A stretch of DNA of 64,000 nt from Melampsora larici-populina 98AG31 (Eukaryota; Basidiomycota; Pucciniomycetes; Pucciniales; Melampsoraceae): the NCBI RefSeq assembly GCF_000204055.1, contig NW_006768813.1:251473-315472 (forward strand), in the 5' to 3' direction. How positions within the stretch are numbered: the first letter of the stretch is position 1; every line of letters starts with the position of its first letter. Shown piece by piece: positions 22,592-35,041 of the stretch. The position numbers were made by a program, and so were the translations under genes. The notes under the pieces are model-generated. The model did not search any database and was not told where the DNA came from. It saw nothing but the letters and a program-made list of their open reading frames with translations.

Positions 22592-24867
22592 AATGATAAA
22601 TCACCATTACTCAGGTCATCCCACACTGGCAAAGTCAAAAATTGAATTATTGTGTCTATGTCAAATAATCCATCCCAAAAACCTATCACATCTTGATGTC
22701 AGCTTCATCAAAAAGACCAATCAATGCTCTTTTGAAGTCTTGGAATGAGAATGAGGAGCAACAAGATTATGACCCTTTGACTTCCTTTTCAACAGCCCTC
22801 ATACACCTCCACCACCTCCCCAGACTTGTATCTGCATAAATCAAGAAATTGAGGCTGTTGTTTGAACTTCCAAAGGCAGGTGACAGAACCAACATGTTGA
22901 AATGATAAACTCAAAAGGGGATTGTCAAATGTGAGGGGTCAAAGTGTTGAACCATCAAAGGTTTGGGATTTGAAGAGTCAAAAAAATCAAGGAACAGTTG
23001 ACCTGGTTGACTGATTGGATGTGTCAAATCTTAAGACAAAACATGAATCAAGCTTGTGTAAATTTAGACAATCTTAATTCATGATTTTACACAATTGAGT
23101 TTGTAGGGACCACAAGTCTAAAAAAGGTCTATAGTGGACCTGTGTGAGTTTTATTGGCAAAGTTTTGATAAAACACCTGTTTACTGCACCCATAGTGGGT
23201 GATCTAGGTACTTGAAAAGATTGATGATCTATGCACAAATTCAGAGATTTATGATGGAGACAATGTTGAAAAGATTACTGAACTCAACTTGTGTGGCTCA
23301 GCTAGAGACCATAACAAGTCAACAATTTGTGAAAATAAAAAATCTTTGACACACTGGGCTCATCCCAAGTACTTTGATCTACACTCAAAAAGTCTTGGAA
23401 AGTTGTCTCACATCTCTGACTTCATTTGTGAAACACATGCTAGACTTGTAATACCTCCATATCATACGACATATCTTCATGCAAAATACGTTGCTGTGAT
23501 CATCACTCCAGGAAAGGATTCAGATACCTGATAAGAATCAAAGCATCTCAAGCACCAGACCAAGTTTTGAGAAATTCCAATTTATGAGGCACTCCATCCT
23601 GTTGCTCATGAAGCTCTCTATTTGTATGACTGCTAATCTGCACACAAATCATTTGGCAAGAATTCTCTTTGAGCATCAAAAATGCTAGTTGGTACTACTA
23701 CTGGGGATACAAAACCAAAACTTTGAGAGTCTGTGGCACCAAGTGAAGACCTCAACATATATACCAATTGAGCTTTGTGGACTCCCACAGTCAATAGGGT
23801 TTCCTTTCAAAGTGCAATTACTCAGATAAAATCTTTTCTAGGAAATCAAAAGGTATCAAAAGTGAGTGTGGTATAATGTGTGGACCTACCATGAAGATCA
23901 AAGAAACTCAGAACAGCTTTTGCATCTCTAAAATTGAAGACCAAAGAAATTCAGAACAACTTTTGCATCTCTAAATTTGATAAAATTTCTTAAGCTGAGC
24001 ATATTCTCAAAGAACCAGGTAACTCAATGCAAGGCAAATTGGGTAAAGAGTTCCCTGAGCCACTAGAACTCTTGTCTGATCAACCAAAGGAATGTTGTTG
24101 GTTCTATAAGACGTGTTGAATTACATTATGGCTTATAGTGTGTAGAACCATTCCATCACCAGTGTACCTCAAACATTGCTTCGATGTTGAGCTTTCTGCA
24201 CACATGATGTTGATATGTCTCAAAGGTTTGGGCGTCCATCTCTTTGAGAGTGGTAAGGTCACATGCTCAAGTTTAAATCTGATCATGGACAATGGCCAAG
24301 TCTGGTGATACACACAATAAAATCCTTGATCTCGAATCTGTATCTGGGCATGAAGGCTTTTGGAAAGATGATTTTGTTTACTTCATCATACTATCACCAT
24401 GATCAGATTGTTCATTCTGCATACATGTCACCTTTGTGAAGGAACAGTGCACTGTACCAACAGGACTCAATTATCATATTGCACGATCAGCCTTGGCAAA
24501 TCTTTTGCACAGCTCAGTGACGGTTGTGAACATTCAAGCACCACCAAAACAAAACATCAACTTTTTTTAACAGGAAATCATATATATGTACACACACTCG
24601 GACCAAGTCCATTATATCCATTAAACTCAATCATGTTCTCAAATCACTATCAAGTAATTAAATCGCATGCAAGCTGTCATAAGCTTACTAATCTTTTATA
24701 TGCTTTTTACCAACACAAGCCACTCAAGGTTCATCTGAATGGGGGTTCGTTCATGGATTGCATCCAAAGACTCTTCTATTCAATCATGAAACATCAAAAT
24801 ACATGCCACTAAGGTGGGGAAACGATCACAGCACGATGATCCTACACTTAGTCTTACTTTCATATCA
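22592..24867. other. Gene-free AT-rich stretch with a short tandem duplication
   Basis: No supported coding frame. At 23896-23981 two roughly 43-bp units (AAAGAAA/AAAGAAATTCAGAAC... GCATCTCTAAA) lie in tandem. Possibly old, unrecognisable transposon DNA. Confidence 0.5.
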
Positions 24868-27800
24868 TTAAACCCCAGTCGTAGTCGTTCCCGAGTTGGG
24901 TGTTGCCGTCTGAACAGCTGGCTGATGTGTCGCATAAGTAGTAGCAAAGACATGTGAACCCGGAGTAAGCATCTGATGATGGTTTGTTCCACCGGATTTA
25001 CAATGCTGGTTTGGTGAAGGGATCGGATTGATGTGATTGGCAAGTTGATGATTCGAAGGTGGAGAGCCATAGATACGCTGTGTTGTAGGATGAGATGAAG
25101 AGTTGATTCGAGTGGGGATCGGAGAAGGTGAAGGTGATGTAGAGGGCATGGGATGGGCGGAAGGCTGATTGGGTGGAGGCGACTGTTGGTGTACACCTAG
25201 AGCAGAAGGCGGTCTTTTCACTTGTTGCCTTGCCCCTGGTGATTTCATATGAAGTAAACTGGGGCTCGGATGCCTGGAGATTGAGGCCTGCGGCGGTGGC
25301 GAGGCAGCGGAAATTCGTGATCCCGAAGGGCTGCCATTGAGACGCAACTGAGGATTTGTAGAGTTGGATTGGCTGATCGACATCATTCCATTAGACAAGT
25401 TTGCAGATGCGTTGATGCCGTTCATCATTCGAGCCGCAGGCGAACCGTTTGCGGGTATCGGAATCGACCTCGCTAAGCCCCCGGGTAAAGGAGACATGCC
25501 TGAATATGGCACAGGGATCTGACAGCCTGCTTGTCCAGTGGGACCGTTTCCGTTCACCCCTGGCGAATTCGAGTTCGTGCCCGGCGTGCCGGCGTTCAGG
25601 GGAGCAGTACCATTCGGCCATCCTACAGACCCTGAGCTCTGCAAGTGTGACTGAGATAGGTTGGAATTGTTTGCGGGGTTCGATGATGATCCGTTGACGG
25701 GACCAACAGGACCAGATGGGTTGCGTCGCCCACGTGGAGTCATCTGAATACCCAGGTTGCCGTTAAGAGGAGCAGGCCCCGAGGCCACTCGCTTTCCATG
25801 TACAGCATTATTCCCCTGCGCGTGTACAGCCGCCTGGACTGCCATCATTTGTTCTTGTAAAGTTGAAGGAGCGAGCGGGTACTGCGCACGAGCGAAGCCC
25901 ATATTCAATATATTGGCGACCGGCTTCTCAGGAAGTTTACCTATCTTGACCACAGGAGGGTCCGGATCAGGTTCTCGGTTGAGATACTCAGAGACTCGCG
26001 AGAGATAGATATCAGCGTGCGATTGTAAACAGTCGACATCCTCGGAATCGAGTAGGTTCCGCCGTTTCGAGACATACTGGAGACTGTAATCATCAATAAG
26101 AGGTGGATCGTCCAAAGACGGAAACTCATTGCGTAGGTCGTCGTCAAATCTCCACCGCTCAGCTAGCCGACGCTGGCGCGCTGTGTCTTCGTCTTGAGGC
26201 AGCAGGTGTGAAGTGCTGGTACTAGCCAAGGGACCAGTTGACGTCCGAGCCGGGCGTTGATTGGGAGCAATGATGCGATCAAGAATGAATCGACCGCCAC
26301 GGCCTACGCGTTTCCGGTATTGATTGCTTTCAATGATGGGCGTAGCAAATGCTATCCCTTGCTCAAAACCGGAGGCCAATTCACGACTTGATTTTGCGAG
26401 CGAAGGCGTGTCCGACACCATGGGCCCGCGCCACCGCATGGCAGACGCCGGGAGAGCCATGGATTGATAAGCTGAGTCGGTGAGGTCTTCCCAACCGTTC
26501 TGCTCTTCTCGGCGTCTAGCAAGGTCCCGGTCCATACTGCGGTTTGTTGCTTTGACTTTCTCGTGTAAGAGTAGTACGTCTTGAGCATAGCCGGCTCCGG
26601 CGGAGTTGGCAGAGAGGACACCCGCTTTCCGGAGCGGGCTTTTGACAATGCTGTGCTGGGCGCGATCAGTACTTAGTTGGATAGAACTATAGAGGGAAGG
26701 CTGACACCCTTGAATCTGATGAAGAAAAAAGACTGTGACGTACCCAAAACCAGATCCCTCACGCTTACGCTTCTTCTCTTTTTTATCGACCAGCAGATTT
26801 TCATCGCCAGTGGGCTCACGCAACGTACGTTTCATCTCCCTAACCATACATCTGCCCTCGAAAATGGCCTTTTCCAGCTCGACTACTTCCCTCTTGACAC
26901 GTTCACGCGAAAGGACGGTATTCAGTAGCTCTTGGGCCTTATGTAAGTCGTCTCTGAGGCGTATCAGTCGGTCCATATTTTGTGCATCCGTACGCCGTGT
27001 CTTGCGAACAGTTTTGATTTCCCTTCGACGGAAACAGACATATGGATTGTTTTCATTGGATTCATCAAACTGCAAAAGTTGAAATTTGTCAACCGGACAG
27101 CAGTTTTACGAGTATATCAAACAAGAACTGACGTCAATTGCAGGCATAATGGGTTTGCCGCCGCGCTTCAGCCTTCGTTCTTTCCAATGAGAATAAACGA
27201 ATTTGGCGAAAATCTTGACGCTCGAGAGTCTGGGGTTAATCACAGTACCCTCAAAAGTGTGTTCAAAGTCAGCTAGTGAGGGCAACCGATTGGTATCCTG
27301 TAGGGAAAGTCGACGATATCAGCTTATACGCTCAAGTTATGGCAAAAAGGGAGTTCCACAATACGATACGTACCAGATGCAAGCCTGGAACGGTTTCCTC
27401 GGTGGTTTTCTCGAAATGGTCCATGAGTCTCTCAAAATCATCTGCTGATAACGGACCAGGTCCATCGAATTCGAGCTCGACACGTTCTTTCTCCTTCCCC
27501 TTCCTTGCACTGGGTCGCTTGTTCTTCCCCTCTTCCCCAGGCATTCCAGAAGATGATTTGAGCAGGTCTTGAGATCGAGCATAGTTGGAATTATAATCTT
27601 TCAGCCAAACTTCGTCTTCATCGTCCATGGTGTAATTGACATTATCCAGTGTATCTTCAACTGTATCGCTGAACCGAATGTAAGAGCTCGGAAGAAAGAG
27701 TTTTGAGTGGGCATATAAAGCCTCATAAGCTGCAGGCTCGACGAGACCTGTTGCATCTGGAATGGGGATATGAGGAACGGCAGGTTGACGAGAGGTCGCC

Positions 27801-28132
27801 GACGAATTCTGGGCCGCCACTTGAACAACTTCAGCCAAAGTTGCTGAGCTAGCCGGCAGACTTTCATTGACGGCAGAACGGAGTAAAGCGGCAGTCGAGG
27901 CATTGATGACTTTTTGTAGATGATGTTCGGATTCTTCCTCCTTGTCAACCCCAGTTTCGAGTTGTCCAATGCGTTCACCGGCAGTACCGCCCATCGACGC
28001 CCGTCGGTCCTCCTCGAATCCAAACTCTTCATCCTCATGATCGGAAGGTACGTCAAGACATCCAGTCCGGATTGTGATCCGAGTTTTGAAATTGATCTTC
28101 CGGTTCCGAAAGCGAGTAGAGGCCTTGGGCAT
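24868..28132 (-). CDS. EPL1: Enhancer of polycomb-like protein Epl1 (NuA4 scaffold)
   Basis: Seen: four exons on the minus strand, 27374-28132, 27133-27297, 26744-27069 and 24868-26650, joined in phases 0, 0 and 2, giving 1010 residues. The EPcA region includes YTMDDEDEVWLKDYN at residues 167-181, and FDESNENNPYVCFRRREIK at 309-327 is the basic EPcA core. A Lys/Arg-rich helical stretch follows. The C-terminal 400 residues are Pro/Ser/Asn/Gln-rich and low in complexity. Known: Epl1 holds Esa1, Yng2 and Eaf6 together in the Piccolo/NuA4 histone H4/H2A acetyltransferase in the nucleus. The 93-nt third intron is inferred from splice sites; read through, it would also be open, so alternative retention is possible. 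Confidence 0.92.
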
Positions 28133-30036
28133 ACTGTAAGGTCAGCCCAGTTCCGGTGTCCGCAATATTTTACCAGGAGGCGGGCGATAGGCAGGCGGAG
28201 GGGTAGGAGAAGCGATGGAGAGCTGAAAGTAGACCATGGTGGTTTGGGGAAATGTAAGAAGAGGTTGAATTAGCGTATGTTCGGACTGGAAGAGAAGCAG
28301 TCAAAGGTGAATAGTGTGATGGGCAAAGATAACATGGAAGTGATGAGAGTCAGGAAGGGAGGGGAATGATAGTGATGAGTGGGGTTTCAACCATCATCGT
28401 GATGAGATTGATGTGACTGAAACATGCATACATTCAAGCATATCATCATCACTACTGATTAACACATTGTTAGTTAGGGTTACTCGATTAGAAACCAAAT
28501 AGTATTGCAAGGAGAGAGAGTCAACAGAGAGAGAGAGAGAGAGGAAGAGAGAGGAAGGGGAGAAGGAAAAGCATAAAAAGCGGGGCACAAGACGGGTCGG
28601 GCTCAGATCAAAACATGTGGGACCGAAAGAGGAAAAAATAGCCAGAGATCAAAGTAACGTAAAATTGTTTTGAATCGGAAGTAGGGAAGATGATGAAAGA
28701 GAACGATGAGAGAAAGAATAAAACATACCTGAGAATGAGAAGAACCTCGAACGATTTAAAGAAAGAGAATCGAATGAGAGGTGAGATGAGGAATAGAAAA
28801 TCGATGGTGAAGAGGTTACAATCAGAGTCAGGATGTGAGAGGGGTCGAGAATCAGGTAAGTCAAAGAACCACACGCGATTTAAGAGAGAAACGAGGTTTG
28901 AAGAGAAGTTACAGTCAAAATTAGACTGGGGAAGGTAATTTTACAATAAAAGATGACTTTTTTAATGAGAGCTTTGTTGTATGTATCAGATCAACTCTAT
29001 GTAATAAAGTGTAGCCAGAATTGAACTTGAAGAGAGATGGTCAAAAAGGTTTTAAAAATAAAACTTGAATCGTATTTGTATTAACGTTTTAAGTAGGGTC
29101 TACGCTTAAGTAAATCGCTATGTCTTCATGGAAATGAAGATCGTAAAGAGTTTGTATTCAAAAAGAAGAGAGCGATTCAAGTTAAAGAGTCAGAAGAGTT
29201 GAGCAAAACAAAACAAAAAACATCTAGAAACGATCAAAGGTTTCTATGTCTTTGAAAGGTTATGGTCAAAGATCGAGACTGAGTTCGAAATTGAGAAAAG
29301 CCAAGTTAACGAGAACAATGAGTTTCTTGAGGATGAAGGTGGAAGTCGAAACTGACCATCGGGGCCTCGTTCCTCTCTTCTCTCCCTGTCTGTCAGATGT
29401 CTCCCTCTCTGTTACACTGATACCAAGCCAATTTAAATCCTACATAGCTCAATAACTTAACTTCACCCTGCGTTTGGCAGAAAGCCAGAGGCGAAAGCTC
29501 ACTTAAGTATCTGAGCTGATCAATACCTCTAAATTTAAATCAAAATGAAATATGTACCACAGATTTCGACTTCCTTCATTTCAATTTCAAAAATCCATTC
29601 CCACAAATCTCCGAAAGAGATGTTAATCAAAACCTTCCCTGCTTGAAATTCAATGGGAGGATTGGGCACCGGTGGGATTGGGAGCATTAACTCAGTCAAG
29701 AGAGACGTTGTATAGTACATAGATTTGAATGTAGAATGGCATGATGAGGCAAGAAGAGCAAGAAGTGCTCAAGTCATTTTAAAAGCGTTTTGAGCCCTGA
29801 GCCTCAATTCTGCATTTTTTAAAATCGTGTTCTATTTATGACTTCTCCATAAATGCAGTTTTTGAAAAGACAGTTTGGATTTACTCAGTTTTAATAAACT
29901 TGATCTTGCAACCTCAATCAATCTCAATCTCATTCTCATTCTCATTCTCATCACGATTATTCTTATCAACTCAAAGACTTTAACATATCACACCATCAAA
30001 TCAAACTCAAATCAACCATCCTACTCGATCCTCAAG
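28133..30036. other. Shared upstream region between Epl1 and ARL8, with GA-rich repeat
   Basis: Divergent intergenic region of 1.9 kb. A purine tract with a (GA)n core lies near 28515-28555. A possible short leader intron of Epl1 (acceptor CCTTACAG just before the ATG) can be read. ORFs here are products of the biased composition. Confidence 0.5.
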
Positions 30037-31320
30037 ATGTCTTCGATCATTCAGGCTGTTCTCTCTTGGCTTCGGTCTCTCTTTTTTTCAAAAGAACTCG
30101 AAATCACTTTGGTCGGTTTACAGAATTCAGGAAAGGTACATTATCCTTGAACTATCTCATACACATCTTACATAGAATCTGTAGCAATCAGCTGACTTAT
30201 TTGGGGGAAAATTCTTTGGGAATCGTAATTGGGGTTTTGGTATGATTTGAGTAGACTAGCTTGGTTAATGTTCTTATGGTTTGTCATATCTGATTATTTA
30301 GTTTCCTTTTTTTATGAATATCATCAGGAATTAGAAACCTACTACTTTATATCCAAAAACCATTTCAAGAAATTTGAAGAAGGAAGAAACAATTTCGACA
30401 TTTGATCAAATTCATAACAGATTCATCAAGAACTTCATCAAAACCCTTGAATCATTTTGATGTTCTGACTCGTCAAGAACAAATAGCTTGTGACTCAATG
30501 GATCTTAGAACTTTGGCTGCTTGGCTCACATTATCTTTGAACTTTTCTTCTGTGTGTATGTGTGTGTGAAAACCCAATTTACAAAGTCAGGTCAATTTTC
30601 AGAAACAATGATACCTACTGTGGTACGTAAATCAAACACCTTTACATCACTTTGAATTTATCTAACCTTGGGTTTTGCTTGGATCATACTAGGGTTTCAA
30701 TATGAAGAAATGTACAAAAGGATCGGTTACCATCAAGTTATGGGGTGAGTCATTTCTCCGCTTATCATACCTCAACCTAACTTCACTAATACTGTTGACT
30801 GCGCTTTCCAGATATCGGAGGGTGAGCATTCCACTCTAAACTCCCATTACGCAAGAACCGAAATATCAAGCTTTACTATTCTGATGCAATCAAACAGTCA
30901 GCCAAGGTTTCGATCAATGTGGGAACGATACTGTCGAGGTGTATCAGCAATTGTCTTTCTAGTGGATGCCTCTGAACGAACGGCCGTAGAAGCATCACAG
31001 ATCGAATTACATTCATTGATCTCTAAACCAGAATTGTCAGGAATCCCTTTATTGGTCTTAGGAAACAAGAATGATCTTGATGGAGCTCTTAAAGTGGGCG
31101 AATTGATTGAAACATTGTAAGACAAAAAATCGTGTTCTTTTTTCATATATCTGATTTTGGTCTTTGGTTGGAAAGTGGGATTGATTCAAAACTTTGGGTT
31201 TGGTTTTGTAGAGATTTATCAAAAGTCACAGGTAGGGAAGTTAGCATTTATTCTATTTCAGCCAAAGAATCTATCAATATCGATGCCACCCTCAAATGGT
31301 TACTCAAGCGTGCCACATGA
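30037..31320 (+). CDS. ARL8: ARL8-type small GTPase (ARF-like)
   Basis: Seen: seven exons, 30037-30135, 30255-30278, 30587-30622, 30693-30744, 30812-30821, 30898-31116 and 31212-31320, with consistent phases, 182 residues. The N-terminal amphipathic stretch ([17 protein letters not shown]) replaces the myristoylated Gly of ARFs, as in ARL8. Motifs: P-loop GLQNSGKTS (27-35), switch I Thr52 in [26 protein letters not shown] (70-88), NKND (130-133) and SAKE near the C-terminus. Known: ARL8 sits on lysosome or vacuole membranes and drives their motility and fusion. Two exons are tiny, 24 and 10 nt, and the whole P-loop Thr/Ser and the WDIGG motif depend on them. The family call is firm. Confidence 0.93.
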
Positions 31321-32658
31321 ATTTGATCTATGTATGTATATGAATTAAGGCCTGGGTTATGTAAGCTCGAGTGAAAGTTTTGGTTTTTTGGTGTATTGAT
31401 CTTCGTTATAGTTTTTGCAATCTCTTTCGAGTTTTTGATATAGATGATTTTGCTTTAGTTCAGAAATCCGCTTGTTGATTTTTTTTTGTGTTTTTCGTTT
31501 TGGTGGATTTGTTGTTATGTATATTTGTTCACTTGATATGATTTCTTGTTGCGAGGACAGGTTTGGAGGATATTTCATAGTATGTAAGGTTTGGAATCAA
31601 TGAGTTAGCAATTGCATTCATAGTACAGGTATGACTGACGGTGTTTATACGTCGTATAGAAGGACTCTATGATTATATGGATGTATCAAAGGTCGGAATC
31701 AAAACTCAAGGAGCCTCTGATCTGTGAACATCTTGCTCTTGGCAACCAAAGAGACCCAAAGTCAGTCTTTGGGTCTGATTTTTCTCCTCCAGCCCCACCG
31801 ATAGCTCAGCTTGAAGAATTGGGGTAAGTTTTTGCACCTTTCACGGATCTGTAAGAGGTGCAAAAAGGGCGTTTACGAGGCTTGTGTCACCGCAAATTGC
31901 TTTCGCTGTAAGAGCTTTTGAATGGTTAAAGTGTGGGCGTGATCACGAAACAAATCACACCGGTCAACAATTTTGGAAAGCAAAAAGACCAACAAAAATG
32001 TTGGTTGGTTTGTAGTGGTATTATGTAATTTCGAGCCATCTCGAAAGGATTCCCAAAAATTTGAACTGCGATTGAAGGGTGTTTGGAAACTGGTTGGTCG
32101 GTTTTTCGCCCAACCCCATGAAAGTGTGTATAGGTGAGTATCATCCATTTGAGAGATTCTCGGATTTAGTGGTTATCTCCTGCAGTGCCATACACATGAC
32201 CCTGATCACACCAATATTTCAGAGTGGACTGACGTATATATTTTGAAACATGGAATCTTATGCAGATTAGACATCTTGCGTACGTATATCTCCAGTGGGA
32301 ATGGTGCTGACTGTACCATGGAATTGCTGATGCTTGGCTCGCTTGGATGAGGGCTTGATCTTGGCTTGAAACAATCGGGAAAACAAAATTGCCCCCACAT
32401 ACGAATCAGAATTTACTCCGAAACCTTCGAATGATTTCTTTGGGCAGTGCAGTGCCAGTGGGGGGCACTGGGAGTTGAACGCGGCCACCGGTCGAACACG
32501 GCACGCTATAGCCTTTACCAAAACGTCATTTTCTGTCTTGTTCAAACAAAGCTGTGTAGTAAATTGAAAAACGAATGAGGGATTCCTGGTGATTCTTGAG
32601 GGCACAAATTGGGTGGCGTATTCCATGACTTGATGTTTTTGTCTGGAGGTGCTGAGCC
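31321..32658. other. Intergenic stretch, no gene supported
   Basis: AT-rich downstream of ARL8. ORFs on the minus strand near 31873-32626 show no domain or splice support. A sequence near 32465-32520 has a weak tRNA-like look but does not fold as a tRNA. Confidence 0.5.
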
Positions 32659-32666
32659 TATAAAAA
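32659..32666 (+). promoter_or_regulatory. TATA box of the eight-exon secreted protein gene
   Basis: TATAAAAA about 112 bp before the ATG at 32778. The leader between is CT-rich, as usual for highly expressed fungal genes. Confidence 0.55.
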
Positions 32667-32777
32667 GGATCTTTGGGAAGTGACTCGATCGTCCTTCATA
32701 CCCCAACACGCTTTTTTATTTGTCCATCATCACTTTTAAAATTATTAGTTAACTTATCTTTAGCTCTCTTTTACACC

Positions 32778-33937
32778 ATGCTTCTCGTCTCCAGTAGCTT
32801 TTCCTTAGCCCTTGTGGCTCTCTTCAGCCTTGTGGCTAACCCTGCAGTTGAAGCTACTAGTCATACGATCTGTTTTGATTATTTTATGATGAAAGATGGT
32901 TGTGTGTTCTCTACTAACGATCCTAAAAAAAGATGTGAACCTGATGGTAAACCACCCAAACAAGGTGTTGGAGTGGTACGTTGATTTTTTAATCCAAAAT
33001 ATTTTCTTTAACATATCACTCATCTACCTCGTTTTAACTTTTGATCATAGCTCAAATCACCCGGTCAGAAAAAACACCGTCGTGATGAAGTCAGCTTAGA
33101 GCGTCGTTACGATACCCCAAAAGGATCTAAAAGTGTTCGTATGATGCCTTTAATCTTCACGATATTCTTGTCGCTCATTCCTTTTTATCCGATAACAGTT
33201 TTTCGTTTCTGATGGTACCGGTGTAAGTGATTGAACTTCTTTGCAGAACAACTTTTTCTCAAATCCTAATTTGCATTATTTTACTCTCTATCAGATCTGC
33301 GGTACTTACAGAGGTGATCAACCTGGTGCATGCCTTTGGGCTGGTGGTCAGGATGGCCTTGGAAACCCAACCGGTGGATGGCTCAACGGGTTAGTAGCCC
33401 GTTAGATATCTCTAGCAAACATTGCTCTCCCGTTAATCGCCACATTTCCTTCACACAGTACCAAGACCTCTAACTGTGGAAAGCAACTTTACCTCCAACG
33501 TCAAGGCAAACCTGAGACAGTGCAATACGTCCCTGTTCTCGATGGTATGTCGATATTTCATCATTTCACAATAATTAGAAAACCTCCAATGGATTCGAAC
33601 TGATTTCTGGTTAAAATAGGTTGCGACTTTAACATCAAGACAGAATACCCTGGTTGTTTCCAAATCGCAGTCACCGAACATGTAAGTCTCAGAGTCATAA
33701 TCCAAAGCATAGTGTCTATTCGTAAACATATATCTTACCTGTCGATGTTTGTGCAGACTTTCTATTCGATGAACCCCACAGCTGAAGAATTACGCAAGGG
33801 TTATCTTACTGGACTCACCTGGGACTTGTGAGTGATTTTTCTTAATTTCTCTATCCACTTGACTTCTAATGTTAATATTCCACACGTTTTGTAGTAACAA
33901 CTTGAATGGTGACAAGACCCGTAACGGACCTATTTAG
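32778..33937 (+). CDS. Secreted cysteine-containing protein, eight exons
   Basis: Seen: exons 32778-32975, 33051-33134, 33199-33222, 33295-33389, 33459-33544, 33620-33681, 33757-33827 and 33895-33937; phases agree throughout, 220 residues. A signal peptide covers residues 1-26 (MLLVSSSFSLALVALFSLV..., cut near VEATS). A dibasic segment (KKHRRDE ... LERRYD, residues 73-88) could be a Kex2-type processing site that frees a C-terminal domain of about 130 residues with ICGTYRGDQPGACLWAGG, SNCGKQLYLQ and GCDFNIKTEYPGCFQ. The Cys/Gly-rich pattern loosely recalls double-psi beta-barrel proteins, but I do not recognise the family with confidence. Inference: an apoplastic or cell-wall protein, possibly an effector. 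Confidence 0.8.
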
Positions 33938-34450
33938 ACTTAGTCTATGAACAATACGTTTGTTTTTTTTATATCATCAAATTAAATCACGTTTTTGTCA
34001 TGTCATGTTATCAATGTCTTTTCTTGGAAAAGCAAATGGTAAACAGGAAATCTTGTTTTATCTTATCTGTAATTCCAATGAATATTTTATGAACATTATT
34101 TTGTCCCATATTTGAAGACTTTGAAACGCTTCAAGATCAGAGTTGCACCATAGTAGTATCACCTACAAAGAACAAGATAAGTAACCGAGGCATCTTTCTG
34201 CATATCTAGTCTTAGCCCCTTCCCTTTTTTCCCATATCATGCAGTTCCATGGAGCTTTGTGATGATATTGATATACCTATCAATCTCAAGTCTCTTAATC
34301 ATCCAAAATAGTTCTTCTCTAAATATAAAGTGACACTTGAGCTGAGGGATAAATGTATTTTGAAGTGCCTCTAGTCTCAGAGAGAAATGTGTAAGATACG
34401 ATGGATTGATTTATTCAACATGAGAGGTTGTTAGTTTACCTCAGAGCCCA
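33938..34450. other. 3' region of the secreted protein gene, no further gene
   Basis: AT-rich sequence up to the first GTGTATCAT copy. Nothing recognisable. Confidence 0.5.
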
Positions 34451-34459
34451 GTGTATCAT

Positions 34460-34550
34460 CTAACTTAACTAAGTCCCTCCTCCTCGCAGGCGTCCTTCGG
34501 AGCCTGCGTCCGGAGGACGCCTGCGAGGAGGAGGGACTTAGTTAAGTTAG
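34460..34550. mobile_element. 91-bp hairpin MITE sharing ends with the 7.9-kb element
   Basis: An almost perfect palindrome: CTAACTTAACTAAGTCCCTC... pairs with ...GAGGGACTTAGTTAAGTTAG over about 37 bp per arm, leaving a loop of some 15 bp around TTCGGAGCCTGCG. It is flanked by GTGTATCAT at 34451-34459 and 34551-34559. The outer 20 bp match the ends of the neighbouring 7.9-kb element except at two positions (T/A at 2 and at 11), so both probably use the same transposase. Confidence 0.88.
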
Positions 34551-34946
34551 GTGTATCATCAAACTTAACAAAGTCCCTCGAGCCGTACCAGCTCAAACGA
34601 GGGACTCACGCATAAGCACGATTTTTTGGCCTGAGATCGGCCGGGGTCTTTTGCAAAAATCTAGCAAACCCTCTGCTCGCTAATCACCTCAATAAACTGT
34701 TTACGAGCTCTTATTCAAAAGAGAGCGCTGCCTCCCTCTCTTTGTTTTGCCGCCCTCGGCTTTTCATTATCTCAAACATGCACAAAGAAATCTCAAAAAG
34801 TTCTTTTGGGGCTAAGCACGGGGCCGTACATGACTAAAAGAGACTGCGGCGACCTAAACTCATGAATTTCGGAAACAACAACAGTTTTGAGGACAAAACT
34901 GTCAAAACCAAAAAGCAAACTGCAGTTGGCCACTCATGTCGGCCGT

Positions 34947-35041
34947 AATTTCTCTAAGTTGCCGATTACGAGTAACCTCGTAGCACCACTCTCAATTTCT
35001 CCAAGTTGCCGATTGTGAGTGACCTCGTAGCACCACTCTAA
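34947..35041. repeat. 47-bp subterminal tandem repeat
   Basis: Two copies, at 34947 and 34994, of AATTTCTC(T/C)AAGTTGCCGATT followed by GAGT(A/G)ACCTCGTAGCACCACTCT. They lie directly upstream of the helicase start codon and could be transposase-binding or promoter sites. Confidence 0.8.

Noticed and set aside
28394..28940. Several overlapping ORFs in the GA-rich region upstream of Epl1
   Set aside because: Low-complexity purine tract; open frames on both strands are expected there.
32440..32530. tRNA-like look on the minus strand (GTTCGACC, GTTCAACTC)
   Set aside because: No seven-base acceptor stem or T-arm pairing could be formed around either GTTC motif.
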